Source of the DNA: Sympetrum striolatum
Taxonomy: Eukaryota > Arthropoda > Insecta > Odonata > Libellulidae
Reading direction: 5' to 3'
DNA length: 64,000 nucleotides
Assembly (NCBI GenBank): GCA_947579665.1
Contig: OX388348.1
Location: 4,526,001-4,590,000 of the forward strand
In this document: positions 1-12,654 of the stretch, one piece after another
Layout of the letters: each line of letters begins with the position of its first letter
Position numbering within the stretch: position 1 is the first letter of the stretch
Notes under the pieces: model-generated
Told to the model about the DNA's origin: nothing
Seen by the model: only the letters and a program-made list of their open reading frames with translations
The model's database searches: none
Translations under genes and position numbers: made by a program

Positions 1-1420
1 AGTCGCTCCCGAAAAAGACTTCCCAGGAGTTGTTTTTTGGCGGGAAACCGTTCTTAACTCCTCCACCATCGAAGAAAAGAGAAACATATCTGCATGTGGC
101 TGCCCTCACAATCGAAGTTAGGTGCCGATAAGTTATCTGTGAACCCTTTAAACGTTTATGTTTTGTTTAGAGAAAGAAAGAGAGACTACGATAAGATAAG
201 GAGCAAAAGAGAAACCGCTTACGTTTGACAATGAGTACGATTGTGTATATTCAAGGGACGAAACAAGGCATTACTGGTGTGATCATAACTGATGTGAAAG
301 TTAAAAAATTTTGATGAAACGAACAAATTTAGAAAACATGGTCATTGCAAACCATCGAAGTTAAATTACTAAAAGAATAGGAAGGTATTGTTACGAAGCT
401 GGTAAGCGGGGAACTTGTGTTTTCAACGGAGTTTGTGTTCGCGACGGGGGTATTGTTGAGAAAGAGAGACAGAACAAAAAGTTGGATCATTTTTATGCGT
501 TGTAATTTGATATGTGGCTTTGTTCAATTGAGATTAGGAATAAAGGTTTATTGTTTCTTTTAAACGAGTCTCACTTATCCACGAGCCCACGGGTAACGTA
601 ACAGTATAATAAATCCTTGCACAATAAAAATAAAAGAATGTAAATGATTACGTTTTATGAAAATTGAGTTATTAATTCTTTATTCAAAGATGATAAAAAT
701 TGCACTAATCTATAAACCTTATCGAGGAGTAAGAGTTATATTAATATTTAAGATTTATTTTTATTTCCCTCGTCGTTGAGTGGTCAATAACGAGATTTCG
801 CCAATTGTGCAAGTGCGAGTAGATGGTTCATCAGTATAAGCTCCTGAGCTGTTATACGTTCAGGAGATTAGAAGAGAGTACCGTTGAAAGGTAGAATTTT
901 ATTCTACTTTTATTTATCCTAAACCGTATCATGGTGTTGCAATCTTCAATGCCTATACTTACATTTTCTTTGTAAAGAGCCATGACTACTCCTATACATG
1001 TATGTGTCCTTGGGCAGTAATAAATTAATATTATTATTCACTACGTGAAACAACTTATACTCTGATGTGAGTCAACCAGACAGCGATTCAAAATTATATT
1101 TCTGTATATCCATGGGTTATTTACGAAAGCTCGACTTGTGTTACTTCATTTTGTTTTCCTCTTTCCTTTCTTTAGCGTATTTTTAAGTTGATAAACCAGT
1201 TTTTTAAACATGAAAATTTCTTTTTTAATTTATGGCTGTTTTTTCATAATTCCTTCCTTCATTCATTATGATATTCATCTTTATCTTCCTTAAGTTGACG
1301 AAAATATATATTATGTTTTTTATATGAAAATAAGGAATCAAGGAGTAAGATTAGAAGTATATTTCACGATATTTTCCATATTTTAGCTTCTATAAGCAAA
1401 TTTTTTCGGATAATTGAATT
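1..1420. other. AT-rich non-coding stretch
   Basis: I see no open frame, family motif, RNA gene or strong repeat here. It is AT-rich with scattered purine-rich runs. It may be intergenic sequence upstream of the candidate gene that starts near 1.4 kb. Confidence 0.5.
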
Positions 1421-1424
1421 TTGT

Positions 1425-4400
1425 CTCTCCCGCGACGGTTCCAATTTATCGCTGCTCTACTGTCACATCGAGAATGAACTTCAGCGCCTTTTTTGTCACA
1501 ACGCAGTTGAGCGGGCATACGGAAGGTTGTTGCTTACGACGAGTTGCTGCAAGTCTGACCATATGGTAATACTACTTGTAAGTTTTTTTATTCTGGTCGT
1601 AAATATCATTAAATATGTGTTTTATAGTAAGTTATCGCGCTGTATAAGGTCTTCTGTTGTAAAGTCGTCATGATGTCTCATGTGCCGTTCATTACTGTGG
1701 GTAAATTCGGCAGCAATAGATAAAATAACTTTTAATTGTGAATAAATCATTTTTATGCAGTGCATTCGTGTGAATGAAGAACCGGGAATCTGAAGAATCT
1801 AGTAGTTTGTTGGCAAGCTTGCAATTTAAGCTATCTGTATTTCGGTGAGCATTTTTTGTTGTTTACTTTCCATCGGGCTAGGTGAGCTTTTAGGGTGTCA
1901 GCTTTAAAATCTTATGTGAGAAAGTGAAGTGAATAGTGAAAGGTAGTGTTTTTCGCCAAATCCTACCAATATGAGTGTTTATAAATTAATACTCGGAATT
2001 TTATCTAACTCAACCGCAATTAATGCGTCGAAGAATACGTTAAATAGTCCTTAAAGATAAATTTAGTGAAATTCTTTATAGTTCACAGTCTTTAGTTATT
2101 TCTTAGCGATATGCTTTTCTTGTTGCTCGTAATTTAAAAACAGTTAGTTCGAGTATGTTATATTTATATTGATCTTCGAGCTTAGTTCATTGTATTTTGT
2201 TATAAAAGAAGTGATATTTCCATTTATCCATTTAAAATAAAATTAATGAATAATGGCACAAGAGGGAATTTACTGCTATCTAGTAGTTAATGATAGTTAA
2301 AGAAGCAATCCATTTCAGAAATGGCATTTGCAACTTTTTCAGTTGACAATGGAATGCAATTTCAGAGCTTTTATTCTGTTATGGTAGCACTTAGGTTGAA
2401 TTCTGTGGCTATGATGTTGGTGTTGAAGATAGTTGGGAATATAAAACATATTTGGCCGAATGTGTTGTTTTTGTTAGTTCAAAGTGGTTTCATTGACTAC
2501 TTCTATCAAATAAATTTAATAATCAAAATTTCCCAGAGTTCTTAGCAACGTCTTGTTGTGATAGGATGGATAGAATCCAACTTATGGAAACTATAGTAGC
2601 TGTGGAAAAGATTTTGTTTTGTGGATTTAATGTCAATTTTAATTACTTTTTACAAAATTTTCTGGAATTTATTGCCGTTTATTGATATCTTGCACTATGG
2701 TTGCATTCATAAATTTGTATCAATATCATTCAGTATCAATCAAGTATGGAGAATGATATAGTTATAATATAGAAAGTAATGGGCAAAATCATCTTATTAC
2801 AAATTATGTTGCAGTGCAGATGGAAGTCTAGTGACAGCTAACTTATCTGATTTTAATTGACTTCTTAGTTATTTGAGCATTGATTTTAATCATTCATTGT
2901 TAGTTTCAGTGAATTGATTTACTGAAAGTATTCTGAATTATTTTCATTTATTTATTTTCTGATTTTCATAGATTTTTTTGGTGTATTCATCATTGTTTTT
3001 TAAAAATTTTCTCTAGTTTCTTTCTATTTTTAATCAATTCACAGTTTATTGGGTATGGAGATTCCACAAAATAAAATATAAACTATTTCTCAATAGGAAG
3101 CTATGGACCTCTTTATGACTAGCAACTTCATGTTCATCGAGGTAGTGTTCCCAAGGAACAAATGACCTTGAAGACCCTATAATCCCTGAAAGAATAAATT
3201 TGTATTGCATTGTTCAGTCTATATATGGATATCAGACCATTTAATCATATGTAATAACAAATTAAGCTTTGGCTGTGTTATAGATTAAGTCTAGTGGTGG
3301 ATAGTATTTAACTAATAACAACTAGCATCTTCAGAAAGATTTTTTATTTTCTCTTTAGTTAGAATTAGCCTTTTTAACCCATTTCAGTTGATAATCCAAT
3401 GCAATTTGAATGCTTTTATTCTTTTATGGTAGCAGTGAGGTTCCTGGTATTGAGCCTAGTTATGGAATATTTGACATTTTTGGCCAAATATATATTTTTT
3501 GGGAATAGAAAGTGGCCTTCACCTAAATTCATTATAAAGGTACATTTTAATAAAATTATTTAATGAAGATGGATAGTATTCTGCTAGTGGAAGCAAGAAT
3601 CTTTGGAAAGATTTTTTAATTGAAACTATAACTTTTTCAGTTTATGATGCCACACATTTTAAAAACTTTTTAACTAAAATGGTAGCAGTAAAAATGAGTT
3701 ATTTTTTGAGGGTTCTTGGTGTAGGTTGGGATTGAGTAATTTTTTGAAACAAATACATTTAAATATCATTATTTCCATGAGTTCTTTATTAAGTGATGTG
3801 GTGACTATATGAATAATATCCTGCTATTAGAAGCAAGATCTTTGGGAAGACCTATTTTGTTGTTAATAACAACTTGTAACATTTTTAATTGACAGTGCCC
3901 TGCAATTTCAAAGCTTTTATCCTATCATTGTGGCAGTGAAGTTGAATTGTTTTATGGGTTTTGGCTGAGGAGGAAGTTGTAGAATGCTGGACTTAGCGGC
4001 TTATTGTGCAATTATAGGGGTTTGGATGTGTTCTTGGTATCACTTCTTTAAACAGATTTGAATTTAATTATTTGTGTGTTCTTGATGTAGTTAAGTAGTG
4101 ACAAGATGTATAACATTTTACTTGTAGCAACAAGCATATTTGGAAAGTTTTTTTCATTTTAGTTACATTTCTTTAAGTAATGACGTTTATATCCTTATAG
4201 GTATGCATACATGGAAATGTATGATATTGAGGCTGATTCTCTGATTATTGGGATTTCAATGTGAATTTTGCTTCACTTAACTGTTCTTTGGTAAGTTTAT
4301 TGGTGATTAGATGGATTATCATTCTAGCAGAAGGTAGCACCTTTGAAATTCTTGATAACATTTTATGAGAACGAAACTCCACCATAGCAATACTTAATTT

Positions 4401-6083
4401 AAAATTGGGCTGGGATTTAATAAAAATCTGTAGAGTCAACTAACTTGAAATTTTAACATCTGATTTGGTCATTAATTGTTAGTTAAATGGTAGCCAAAGA
4501 AGCAATCCTCTTTAGAATTGGTCTTTGAAACTGCATTGAATTGTCAATTGAAAAGTTACTATGGATTTATTTTGAATGCATTGAATTTGTTATATGGCTA
4601 TTTTTGGCAAAATAGTCGCTTTTGAGAATAATCAGTGGGTTTTATTAGACATACATTTTAAAAAGATTATTTCCCTTTGTTCTTGATTGAGTTTAGTTGT
4701 GACAGGATGAATAATCTCCTGTTAGTAGAAAAATGCATTATTGTAAAGATTTTTCAATTTTAGTTACTTTTTAAAGTAATGTCGTTTGTTTGCTTATTCT
4801 ACAGAATGCATACTAGGAATGAAGCCCTGACAAAGCAATGCTTGATCGAAAATTTAATTAATGATTCTTTATAGTTATTGTGAAGTTTGTTAGGTTTAAC
4901 TCGGAAGCTTTATAACAAAAAGACTTGCATTAATGAAAAGTTAACTTAAATTGTTGAATATAATTGCCAAGTATTGGTTATAAGTGATGGTTAAAGTAAC
5001 TTTCTTTTTATGAATCTACCTTCGAAATAACTTGAGATGGAATAATAAATATAAATGAGTTGTATTCAAATAGTTTTTTAGTTTACTATTTTTCTGCTGT
5101 TTAGTTTTATGCAAATAGTGGAATGAATTAATTATCAAAGTATTTCCTTGAAAATTTTGATATTTTAATAAAATGTGCAATGGAATTTGCAATCTAAATT
5201 AAATTAATCAATATTTAAGTCATAAATTGTGTAAGAACAGGATAAGATGAGTCTAGAAATATTCATAAAATGAATTTTAAATAATATCTATTATTTTAAA
5301 TTTGTACATCATAATTTGTTGGGTAAGTATTACAATGAATCTAAGAGTTTCTAGAAATTGTGAAGTTCAGCTTGCTTTTGTTGATTCAAAGTGGAAATGA
5401 AGTTGAAAATTTTCAACATAATAATGGCTGTTTGAAACTTCTGATTCCCTGTCGTGTATATTTTTTTCCTTTCTGTCACAATACTATTATATTATGAATG
5501 GCTACTGTGGAGTTAATTTGTATTTTCAAATTATTTCAAGTTTTTGATTTCTTTTTATTTTCGGGACTGATGAAAAATTAGTTCAAAGTAGCCAAAAATC
5601 AATCTGTAATTGTTCCAACAGTCTTTACCTGTAATTAGCAGATCTTAAATAATTTTGATATGAACAGTTTTCTAAGATAACTTCATGTACTTAGGTTTTA
5701 AATTTTCACACAAACTAAATTCAAACTTATGAAATTCATTTCATTAAATTTTATTAATCTCTGTTGAGATAATTTTAATTTACATGAAGAAATAAAGAAG
5801 TTATTTTTTTAGCTAGGTTTTATTTAGCATTCTAAATTTCAGTCTTGAAATATTTATTTTATTTTGTGAAATCAGATGTTAAGTTTCATTGATCATCGAA
5901 AATAAATTGATTTATTTAATGTAATTGATTGATGAACTGTTTTAAACAATTCTTTTATGTAATTATTTAAAATCACAATAAAAATTTTAAATTAGGTTGC
6001 ATAATTTTTGACTTTATTGCAGGTGTAGTTATTCAATGTCCAGTGCAGTGAAATTTTTCCAGATTTTAAACATGGGAAAATAA
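1425..6083 (+). CDS. Candidate short spliced gene, 43 codons, unknown product
   Basis: Proposed exons are about 1425-1577 (5' untranslated, relatively CpG-rich, ending at a GTAAGT donor), 1761-1844 and 6023-6083. The second exon follows a TTTTTATGCAG acceptor, has an ATG at 1774, stays open for 23 codons (MKNRESEESSSLLASLQF...) and ends in phase 2 at a GTGAGC donor. The third exon follows GACTTTATTGCAG. Its first base completes the split codon, and it reads 19 more codons to TAA at 6081. The match of phase across a 4.2 kb intron is the main support. An upstream ORF of 31 codons starts at 1474 in exon 1. The product is serine- and glutamate-rich at its start and matches no family I know. It could be a false join or part of a longer gene using other exons. 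Confidence 0.28.
2280..4880. repeat. Decayed tandem array inside an intron
   Basis: Two sequence blocks recur in the same order. Block a (near TTGACAATGGAATGCAATTT and CTTTTATTCTGTTATGGTAG) is at about 2341, 3388 and 3888. Block b (near GACAGGATGAATAATATCC, then GCAAGATCTTTGGAAAGATT) is at about 2560, 3290, 3570, 3800, 4110 and 4700. Copies are heavily diverged, and spacing is about 230-600 bases. The short open frame at 2321-2545 lies in one copy and is not thought to be coding. Confidence 0.6.
4881..6000. other. Intron-like AT-rich sequence
   Basis: No coding signal, repeat or motif was recognised. The sequence is strongly AT-rich and ends in the polypyrimidine tract used as an acceptor at 6022. 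Confidence 0.4.
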
Positions 6084-6196
6084 TTAAAGTCCAGAAATAT
6101 TTACAAATACCAACAAATACAAACTAGTCAACTTAACTTAGGTAAATAAGTTTCATACTCAATTGATCGTTACGCTATTGTTTTTACGGTGGCGCG

Positions 6197-6265
6197 ATGG
6201 TCGACCGCCTCATTATTCTGTCAGCACGAGAATTCGAGGATGTGCGTATTATCTATGTATATGCG
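6197..6265 (+). CDS. Possible coding exon (23 codons) before a consensus donor
   Basis: An ATG at 6197 opens a 23-codon frame beginning MVDRLIILSAREFEDV and running exactly to a GTAAGT donor at 6266. The stretch is CpG-richer than its surroundings. All three frames are open here, so the frame choice is weak. Part of it (CTGTCAGCACGAGAATTC) resembles the 27-bp sequence found twice around the Merlin-like transposase, so it may be transposon-derived. Confidence 0.22.
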
Positions 6266-6786
6266 GTAAGTTTTTCTAACCTCTGAAATCATCGAAAATT
6301 TTAAAATATCATAGATGTAAATAACAAGTTAACTATTACTGCCGAAATTATCTGTATTTATTAATGTCATGTCAGCTCGTCCTTGTTGGAGCTCATGTCG
6401 AGTGATAGTTCCTCAGAAAGTATGCCATTGCAATTGAGATTATTACGTGTAATACCGTAATTTATTACCTTTTAAATGTGATGCATAGATTTCTAGCCTT
6501 TCATTAAATTATCCATCTTAATATGCACATGTGTCCATACTTGGAAAATTTCATCATTATTTGATGTAATGACATAAGTTAAACAGAAGCAATTCGTGAA
6601 ATTATACCAAATAATTATTTAGAGTGGCCCATTATGGCATGAAATTAGTTATTTAATTATTTTTTCTAGATTATCTCGAGCGAGAGGACCACATGTTGGA
6701 AAGCTAACATGGATATCATCCTTGCCAAGAGAGGACCAGGATTATACTTCAACAAGAGAGAGTGGGTAAAAAAGTAATTCTCCCAA

Positions 6787-7461
6787 ACTGTCCTCATCGA
6801 GAATTTTACCGGGGATGTTTATGGCATCATTGCAGGATGGTTTCCTATGGAAAACTAAAATTTAACATTACTCGACTAGTTATTTGTCAACATGGTCGGG
6901 AATTACTGCGATAGTTGTTCCATTAATATTTTTCTGTGCGGCGCAGAGGTTCAAGTCTCCCGAGGATGGTCTAATCTTCCTTGAGGCGCACGAGTGCTTG
7001 CTACCTAAAGATGGGGAATTCACTAACTTTTCACAAGGTCAGGCACCTTTTGTGCTGCTATGGGAAAGTTTTACGTCCTGAAGCTAGGAAGAGAGTTCGC
7101 TGCCATTTCTCCTATTCACGGCACAAAGGTAAACATCACCTTCCCTTTCTTTTTCTTCAATCTTCCTATTATTTACCATGACAATTCCGCATTTCTTAAA
7201 TATTTCTTCCACTAACTTAATTTTTGGGCTTTATTTTCTCTAGGTACTTGGCTTGGTGGCGCTCGCCTCTCTGCGGAGAAGTCGGTGCTTCTGGTGAACG
7301 CTTCCCTGAATGACGTTCTGTCATTGAACTTTGCCATGGAAAAAGTTGGAGTTAGTAAACAAGCATTCGTGGACTGGTGCATCTTCGTCTGCGAGGTTTG
7401 CGTTGAAGACGTATTTTCCAAAAGTATTCTGGCCAAACTGTCCTCATCGAGAATTTTACCG
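6787..7461 (+). repeat. 27-bp direct repeat flanking the Merlin-like fragment
   Basis: The run AAACTGTCCTCATCGAGAAT, continuing TTTACCG, occurs at 6787-6813 and again at 7435-7461, identical as far as I can read. The second copy lies at the point where transposase similarity stops. Confidence 0.7.
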
Positions 7462-7500
7462 AGGAGCCCTTTGCGTTATAGTGAAGCGAAGTGACTGTGA
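6884..7500 (+). pseudogene. Merlin (IS1016/ISXO2-like) transposase fragment with an apparent intron
   Basis: The first part reads FKSPEDGLIFLEAHECLLPK, then shifts one frame near 7010 to reach ...RKRVRCHFSYSRHK at 7128. A GT...AG interval (7129-7243, 115 bases, TTTTCTCTAG acceptor) can be removed. Reading then continues GTWLGGARLSAEKSVLL and MEKVGVSKQAFVDWCIF. The order FLxxHxLL, then RCxxSxRxGTW, then GVSKxxxVDWxxFCREVC is the N-terminal zinc-ribbon/helix-turn-helix layout of Merlin-type transposases. The DDE catalytic half is absent or unrecognisable, because a 27-bp direct repeat occurs where it should begin. The frameshift and missing catalytic domain make it a pseudogene. The assignment is by motif memory only. 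Confidence 0.5.
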
Positions 7501-9984
7501 ATACACCGTCAAAACTATAGTGTCCTATGTGATATCAAGCAAACTTCGTCAACGGCCCTGGTCAATTGGTCACATGTTGAAAGTGAGTTGCTGTTTTCTG
7601 AGTCAAATCTTAATTATTTGCCCATTTAATTTGAGTGTCTTTAATTAACGCTATTATTTCCAGTGAAAATCACATCTCTGAGGAATTTTGACCCGAATAT
7701 TTAATTTACTGAGGCCATTAATTCGTCTTTTAGCATTACGTCATTTTTTTCTGTTCTACTTTCTGTTAATTTTTGCCTACTACATTTACGTGACAACCAT
7801 GTTGTGTATAATTGAGCCTTTGAATTGTAGTCAATTGTTTAAACTTTCCAAGTCAATGCTACGTCTGTTCGATAATCTTGGTAACTGTTCACAAAGAAGT
7901 ATTTTGCTTTTGAAAGTCAGTCTATCTACCGTATGTTAATGATTTAATTTACTCAAAATGCTATCATTGCCTTGATTAATAAGGTATCAGTAAAGCTGAT
8001 TCGTTTAGCTAACCAGTATCTTTACAAATCATTACAGATCTTTCTATAGATCTTTAATAATATTTACCTTTCCAATGCATCGTGATGACATACTTTAATC
8101 CCTTTCCTTTTATATCTATAAAATTAAGCATTTTTGGAAATTTCATAATAATGTAGACTTTCAACTTCTTTTACGAATTTAACAAGCCATACTGAATTGC
8201 TGTTTATTTTCAATCCAATTTTAACATTTTTATGTTGTTAGCAAACTATTGCTTGCTATTAATAACTTTCTGTTGTCTATTGACTATTTGGATTTTGAAA
8301 GCGATGCCTCTCTAATGTCTTAGTATTATCCCCTAATATTTTTAATGCTATAATTATTCTGTTTATGAACTTTTTATTATTACCACAGTTTATGGATTTT
8401 AAGGATAATCTGATGAAGTATCATTTGATTACATTCTTGCCGTCTTCATGTAATAACCTTACTTTGCTAAATATTTGGGTTCCATATAGTCTGATAGGTC
8501 CTCTTGAAGTTAAAATTTTGTTTAGAGATGTGTTTTTTTTTTAAATAAAGTTTTGTTGTTTTTTATACAGAAAATTTAGTTATGACATGAGAATTTCTTA
8601 AGCCATAGAATAGTGGATGCTATAGTTTTCCTTTAGGTTATTTTGTAAATTTTGTGGAATTTATTATTTTTTGGCAGTTAAGATAGAATTGTAAGCAGAC
8701 ATAGACAGTTGAGTTTTAATGTTTTAGCAGTCAATAGTTAGATTGAATGTATAGTATTTTTAGAAATTAGTTGTTAGTTAAGTAAACAAACAAAGACAGC
8801 CTATGTCTCTTTAATATAAAATTCTTTTCTACCTTATACATATATTTGGTTGAATATTTTTTGTGTAGTTTATTTTTGGAGGAATGCGCAAATATTTTTC
8901 CAGCTCAGAACATATTGCCTTATACTAATGGACTTTAAATTTTGTAGCATGGAAAATAATTCAAATAATGCTATTTGCATGGAAATTTTATCAAACTTTT
9001 TCATTGCCAGAACTTTGAATTATCTTAAGGAATTAAAGGAGGATATGACTTAGAAAGTCTTGGTCTATTCCCCAGTGGGATTGCTAATCATTATCAATAA
9101 CTGTATTATTATTTCAATGAATCATATCATGTTATTGTTTGAAAGCATGCATTAATAAATTATCTGATCATTTGATAATAATAAAATAAAATCAACTAAA
9201 AATAATATTATCGGAATATTTACTGATAATTCTAGGGCATGATTATTTTCTTTTATATTCTAAAGAGAGTTAAATCTTTAATTTGACATAATATTGGCTC
9301 AAATACTTTATAATGAGGACCATGTGAGTGAAATAAAATTTTAGGGCAAGATTCGTTTAGGTTCATTTGATTTTTAACTGTGAAAGATTAGTTCTTTGGA
9401 TGTTTAGAATCGAATTTGAATTTTAAAATCATAATTTAAGGATTTTGCTTGATGTGAAATGACAAAGTTCTAGTGACAAAGGTTGTAGATATGGATATTA
9501 GTTTAACTTGGAATACTATGGGATGTGAGATAAGGCATTTATGAAGAATGGTTGAGCATTGTTTAGCTAGAATCAGCTTCTTGGTGAAAATTTGGGTGAA
9601 ATGTTTGCATTAAAAGCTTACTCTCTTCAAATTTTTAAGAAACTTCCTTGAACAACCTGAAACTCCTCACAATCAGTGGTTCTGCTGTTCTATGGATTTT
9701 GAAATTTTCATGCTATTAGGATTATAAATGTTTTGGAAACAGCAATAACAGTGAACAATGCATTACCTTCTTTTAAGCTGATACGGTGAAACCTTTTGCT
9801 GCAGAATACTTAGGCGCACCATTTTGTCATTTTTAATTAATTATTGACATAGGAGATTTACTTATTTGTCTCACTTGTAACTAGTTACCCAGATAGCTAG
9901 AATCGAATTTACATATATAAAGGTGAATGAGCCTTCATTCAACTTATTGTTTTGTTGACTGTTGGAAAGCTAAAGCACAGATCT
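7501..9984. other. AT-rich stretch without recognised genes
   Basis: I saw no family motif, good exon or clear repeat. Open frames at 7688-7939 and 8850-9053 have the leucine/phenylalanine-rich composition expected of chance frames in AT-rich DNA. Confidence 0.45.
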
Positions 9985-10930
9985 CTTTGTTGCTGATGAG
10001 AATAGAGAGAAAGCATAATTCTTAAGTTCTGAGAATGGCTTTCACTTCAATTTTTCATTGATGGATGTGTAATAGACGAAATATAGTATTTTTGATCTCA
10101 AACTCAGGGAATTACTTTTGTTTAAACATTTGTTAAACAGTTTTTTCAATTGATATTTTGTCATGATGTTTCTCTCAGATCTTAGAGATAATTCTTGTAG
10201 ATCTTAAATTTATGATGACATTAATTTACTTGATTAATTACTTGCGGTGAAAGGTTATGTTCATGTAATACCCGGATTAACTGATAGAAAAAAGACATAC
10301 TTCTTGTACCTATTTTTAAATTCTGAGAATGTTTTCACCTCAATTATTCTTTTGTAGAAAGGAAATATGATAGATTAAATAAAGTATTTCAGTTCTTAAA
10401 CAGGTCCATCACATGTTAGATATTCATTACAGTAATGCAGTTTGCGATTAGTTTCCCCATTCATTCACACTTGCAGTTGATATTTTGACATCCAGTTTAC
10501 TAAAATCTTTGAGATACTTCGAATATATATTTTTGATTATTATGATGATGATGATGCATTGGCTAAGATATATAATTACAGCTCAATTTTACATTTAATT
10601 TAGAGATTAGAATTGAGTCTTCATCAACCAATTTTGTTCTTACTGTAAAAATTCTTGTGTTACATCTAAAATTTCAATTGCTTGACTAACTCAGCTTCTT
10701 GATAATTTAATTATTTTAAAAATGCGTTAGATTTTCATTGTGATAATGCAGTTTGCATAGTAGTCTGTTCTTCTATTCATGTTTATAATTGAAAATGCCT
10801 CTCTACATTTTGTCATATAATCTTACTGAATTACTTTTGACGTTATGATAACACTTCATTTGATTAATTAGCTTACTGTTAAATGTCAGGTTTAATTTCA
10901 ATATTAGAATTGATTATTAATGTTAAGAAT
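9985..10930. repeat. Decayed tandem array, unit about 300 bases
   Basis: The segment around 9996-10108 (TTCTGAGAATGGCTTTCACT) recurs at 10293-10407 (TTCTGAGAATGTTTTCACCT), a period near 297. The following block ending in CTTGATTAATTACTTGCGGT (10120-10262) recurs in decayed form near 10440 and 10741-10905. There is no coding signal. Confidence 0.55.
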
Positions 10931-11414
10931 ATTGGGAAACCATAATTGTTCATTTTCAGATCACTCTGAAATTATAGCCTACCATTGCAATTGCTTGAAG
11001 CCCTCTACTTTATATATTAAAGGTATAGATACCTATTGGTAGGTCATTTGTCAATTAATATTGGGCAAAAGACAAAGAAAGTATAGGAGAATTCTTGATC
11101 AGAATGTTCATAGAATATTATCGGCTTAGAAAGAGGTTTTGTTGTATCATGACTTCTCTTTAAAGACATTTATGTGTCATATCAATTTATTGTTGATACC
11201 TGGCTTTATAAATGCATACATTATCTGGGGGTTTGCTTTCTTGGCTTGAAATTCATTTCTCACATTCAAATAAAATGTAGGTAATAGGAGGGATCTTAGC
11301 TTTACTGTAATTTGAGTGAGTGTACAAATTATAGGTCTTTTGATATTTTTTAAACAAGCTTTGAAAGTTTAAGAAAAGATTGATGCTAAATGTAGTGCAT
11401 ATACTGGCAAAAAA
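10931..11414. other. AT-rich spacer before the LINE
   Basis: Nothing recognised. The junction with LINE-derived sequence is near 11415, where composition becomes markedly less AT-rich. Confidence 0.4.
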
Positions 11415-12650
11415 GCCAGTGCGATAGACGGACACCCGTTTGGATGGCAATGAAATTAATTCCGATACTCTGTCCGCCGACGTAGGAGATCAGAATAATT
11501 GGTGCCAAGTGGTAAGCGAAAGGTCCCCTCCACTGATACGTACAGTGGCCACGTTTCTTCACCACTTATGTAGGCAAATTCGTCTCGCTCGAGAGACGAA
11601 GAAGAAATCCCCCTTCAAATAATAAGGTCAAAAATACCTCAAATTTATCTTAACGACTCTAAAAACTGGGTACAACTTTTTCGTAAGATGTGCAGCTTCA
11701 AGCGAATGGCGCAATTGTTCGGGTGACGAGTTATTGTTAATTGTACTCCGGTGAAAGACTTAAAGAATTTTTAATCAATGACAAAATTGAATTTTTTACT
11801 TATCGATTCGCCTACGAGAAGAAGAGTAATTTTATCATAAGTAACCTCCCGATCGATATTTTAACAGGTGACACCAACGACTCCCTCCGGAACGATAACA
11901 TTATTTGCAGTAGAATATCGTAATTGAGGACTTCGCGTCCAACCAAAAAAGATTTTGAACAAAATCAGTTCCCTTACGGCCTCTTCCATCATTTCGAGCT
12001 TGATAATAAAGAAATGATAAATTCTTAAATGTCCGATGTGTATGCGGCTTTAAAATGGAAAAATTCAAGCCCCTTAAAGGCCCGCCGCAATGTCACACCT
12101 GCCAACCATTCAGGCATGTTGATAAAGCAAATTGCAGCCCAAATGTGTAAAGTGCGGTTTTAACCATTTAACTCGTGACTGTTCGAAAACCTTAAATGAA
12201 CCAGCTATATGCGCAAATTGTTCACCCCGCAAGTTATAGAGGATGTCCAAAATTGAAGGACAAAATCAAGATCTTGAATGAAAAAGCTCGGCTACGATTT
12301 GATCCAAAGGTAGGGAACGAACCTTCAGTTCGTCTCGACTTAGAGGAGAACAATAACTTCCCAACGATTAGGAATGGCAAACAACCACTATCGGCAAACA
12401 AACAACTTTCCTTCGCACAAGTCGCAGCCAACGCGATCATGTTAGAAATGAATAGGATGAAAGAAAATCTTTCCAAGTCAAACATGGACGAGCAAACTCC
12501 TCCACAAATAACCCGTTCGACTCCTGCCGCTTCGCTCGCCCCGCCGCCACTCTCGCCGCCGACTGCGATCTTCTTTCCAGAAATGGATGTTAAATCTTGT
12601 TATCCTCTCGGAGTAAAATTCTACCACGAAAGAAAATTTAATTGAGTACA
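11415..12650 (+). pseudogene. Jockey-like LINE ORF1 (gag-like), decayed
   Basis: The frame opens near 11440 (LDGNEINSDTLSADVG...). After a frameshift it reads KDLKNFLINDKIEFFTYRFA and EKKSNFIISNLPIDIL, a pattern typical of the RNA-binding part of Jockey-group gag proteins. At 12085-12250, across one frameshift, come CCHC-like knuckles: CHTCQPFRHVDKANC, CVKCGFNHLTRDC and CANCSP...YRGCP. The tail (12250-12640) is open and contains a proline-rich segment (PAASLAPPPLSPP). In the family, ORF1 binds element RNA and forms the particle. Several frameshifts make it inactive. Confidence 0.8.
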
Positions 12651-12654
12651 TTTT

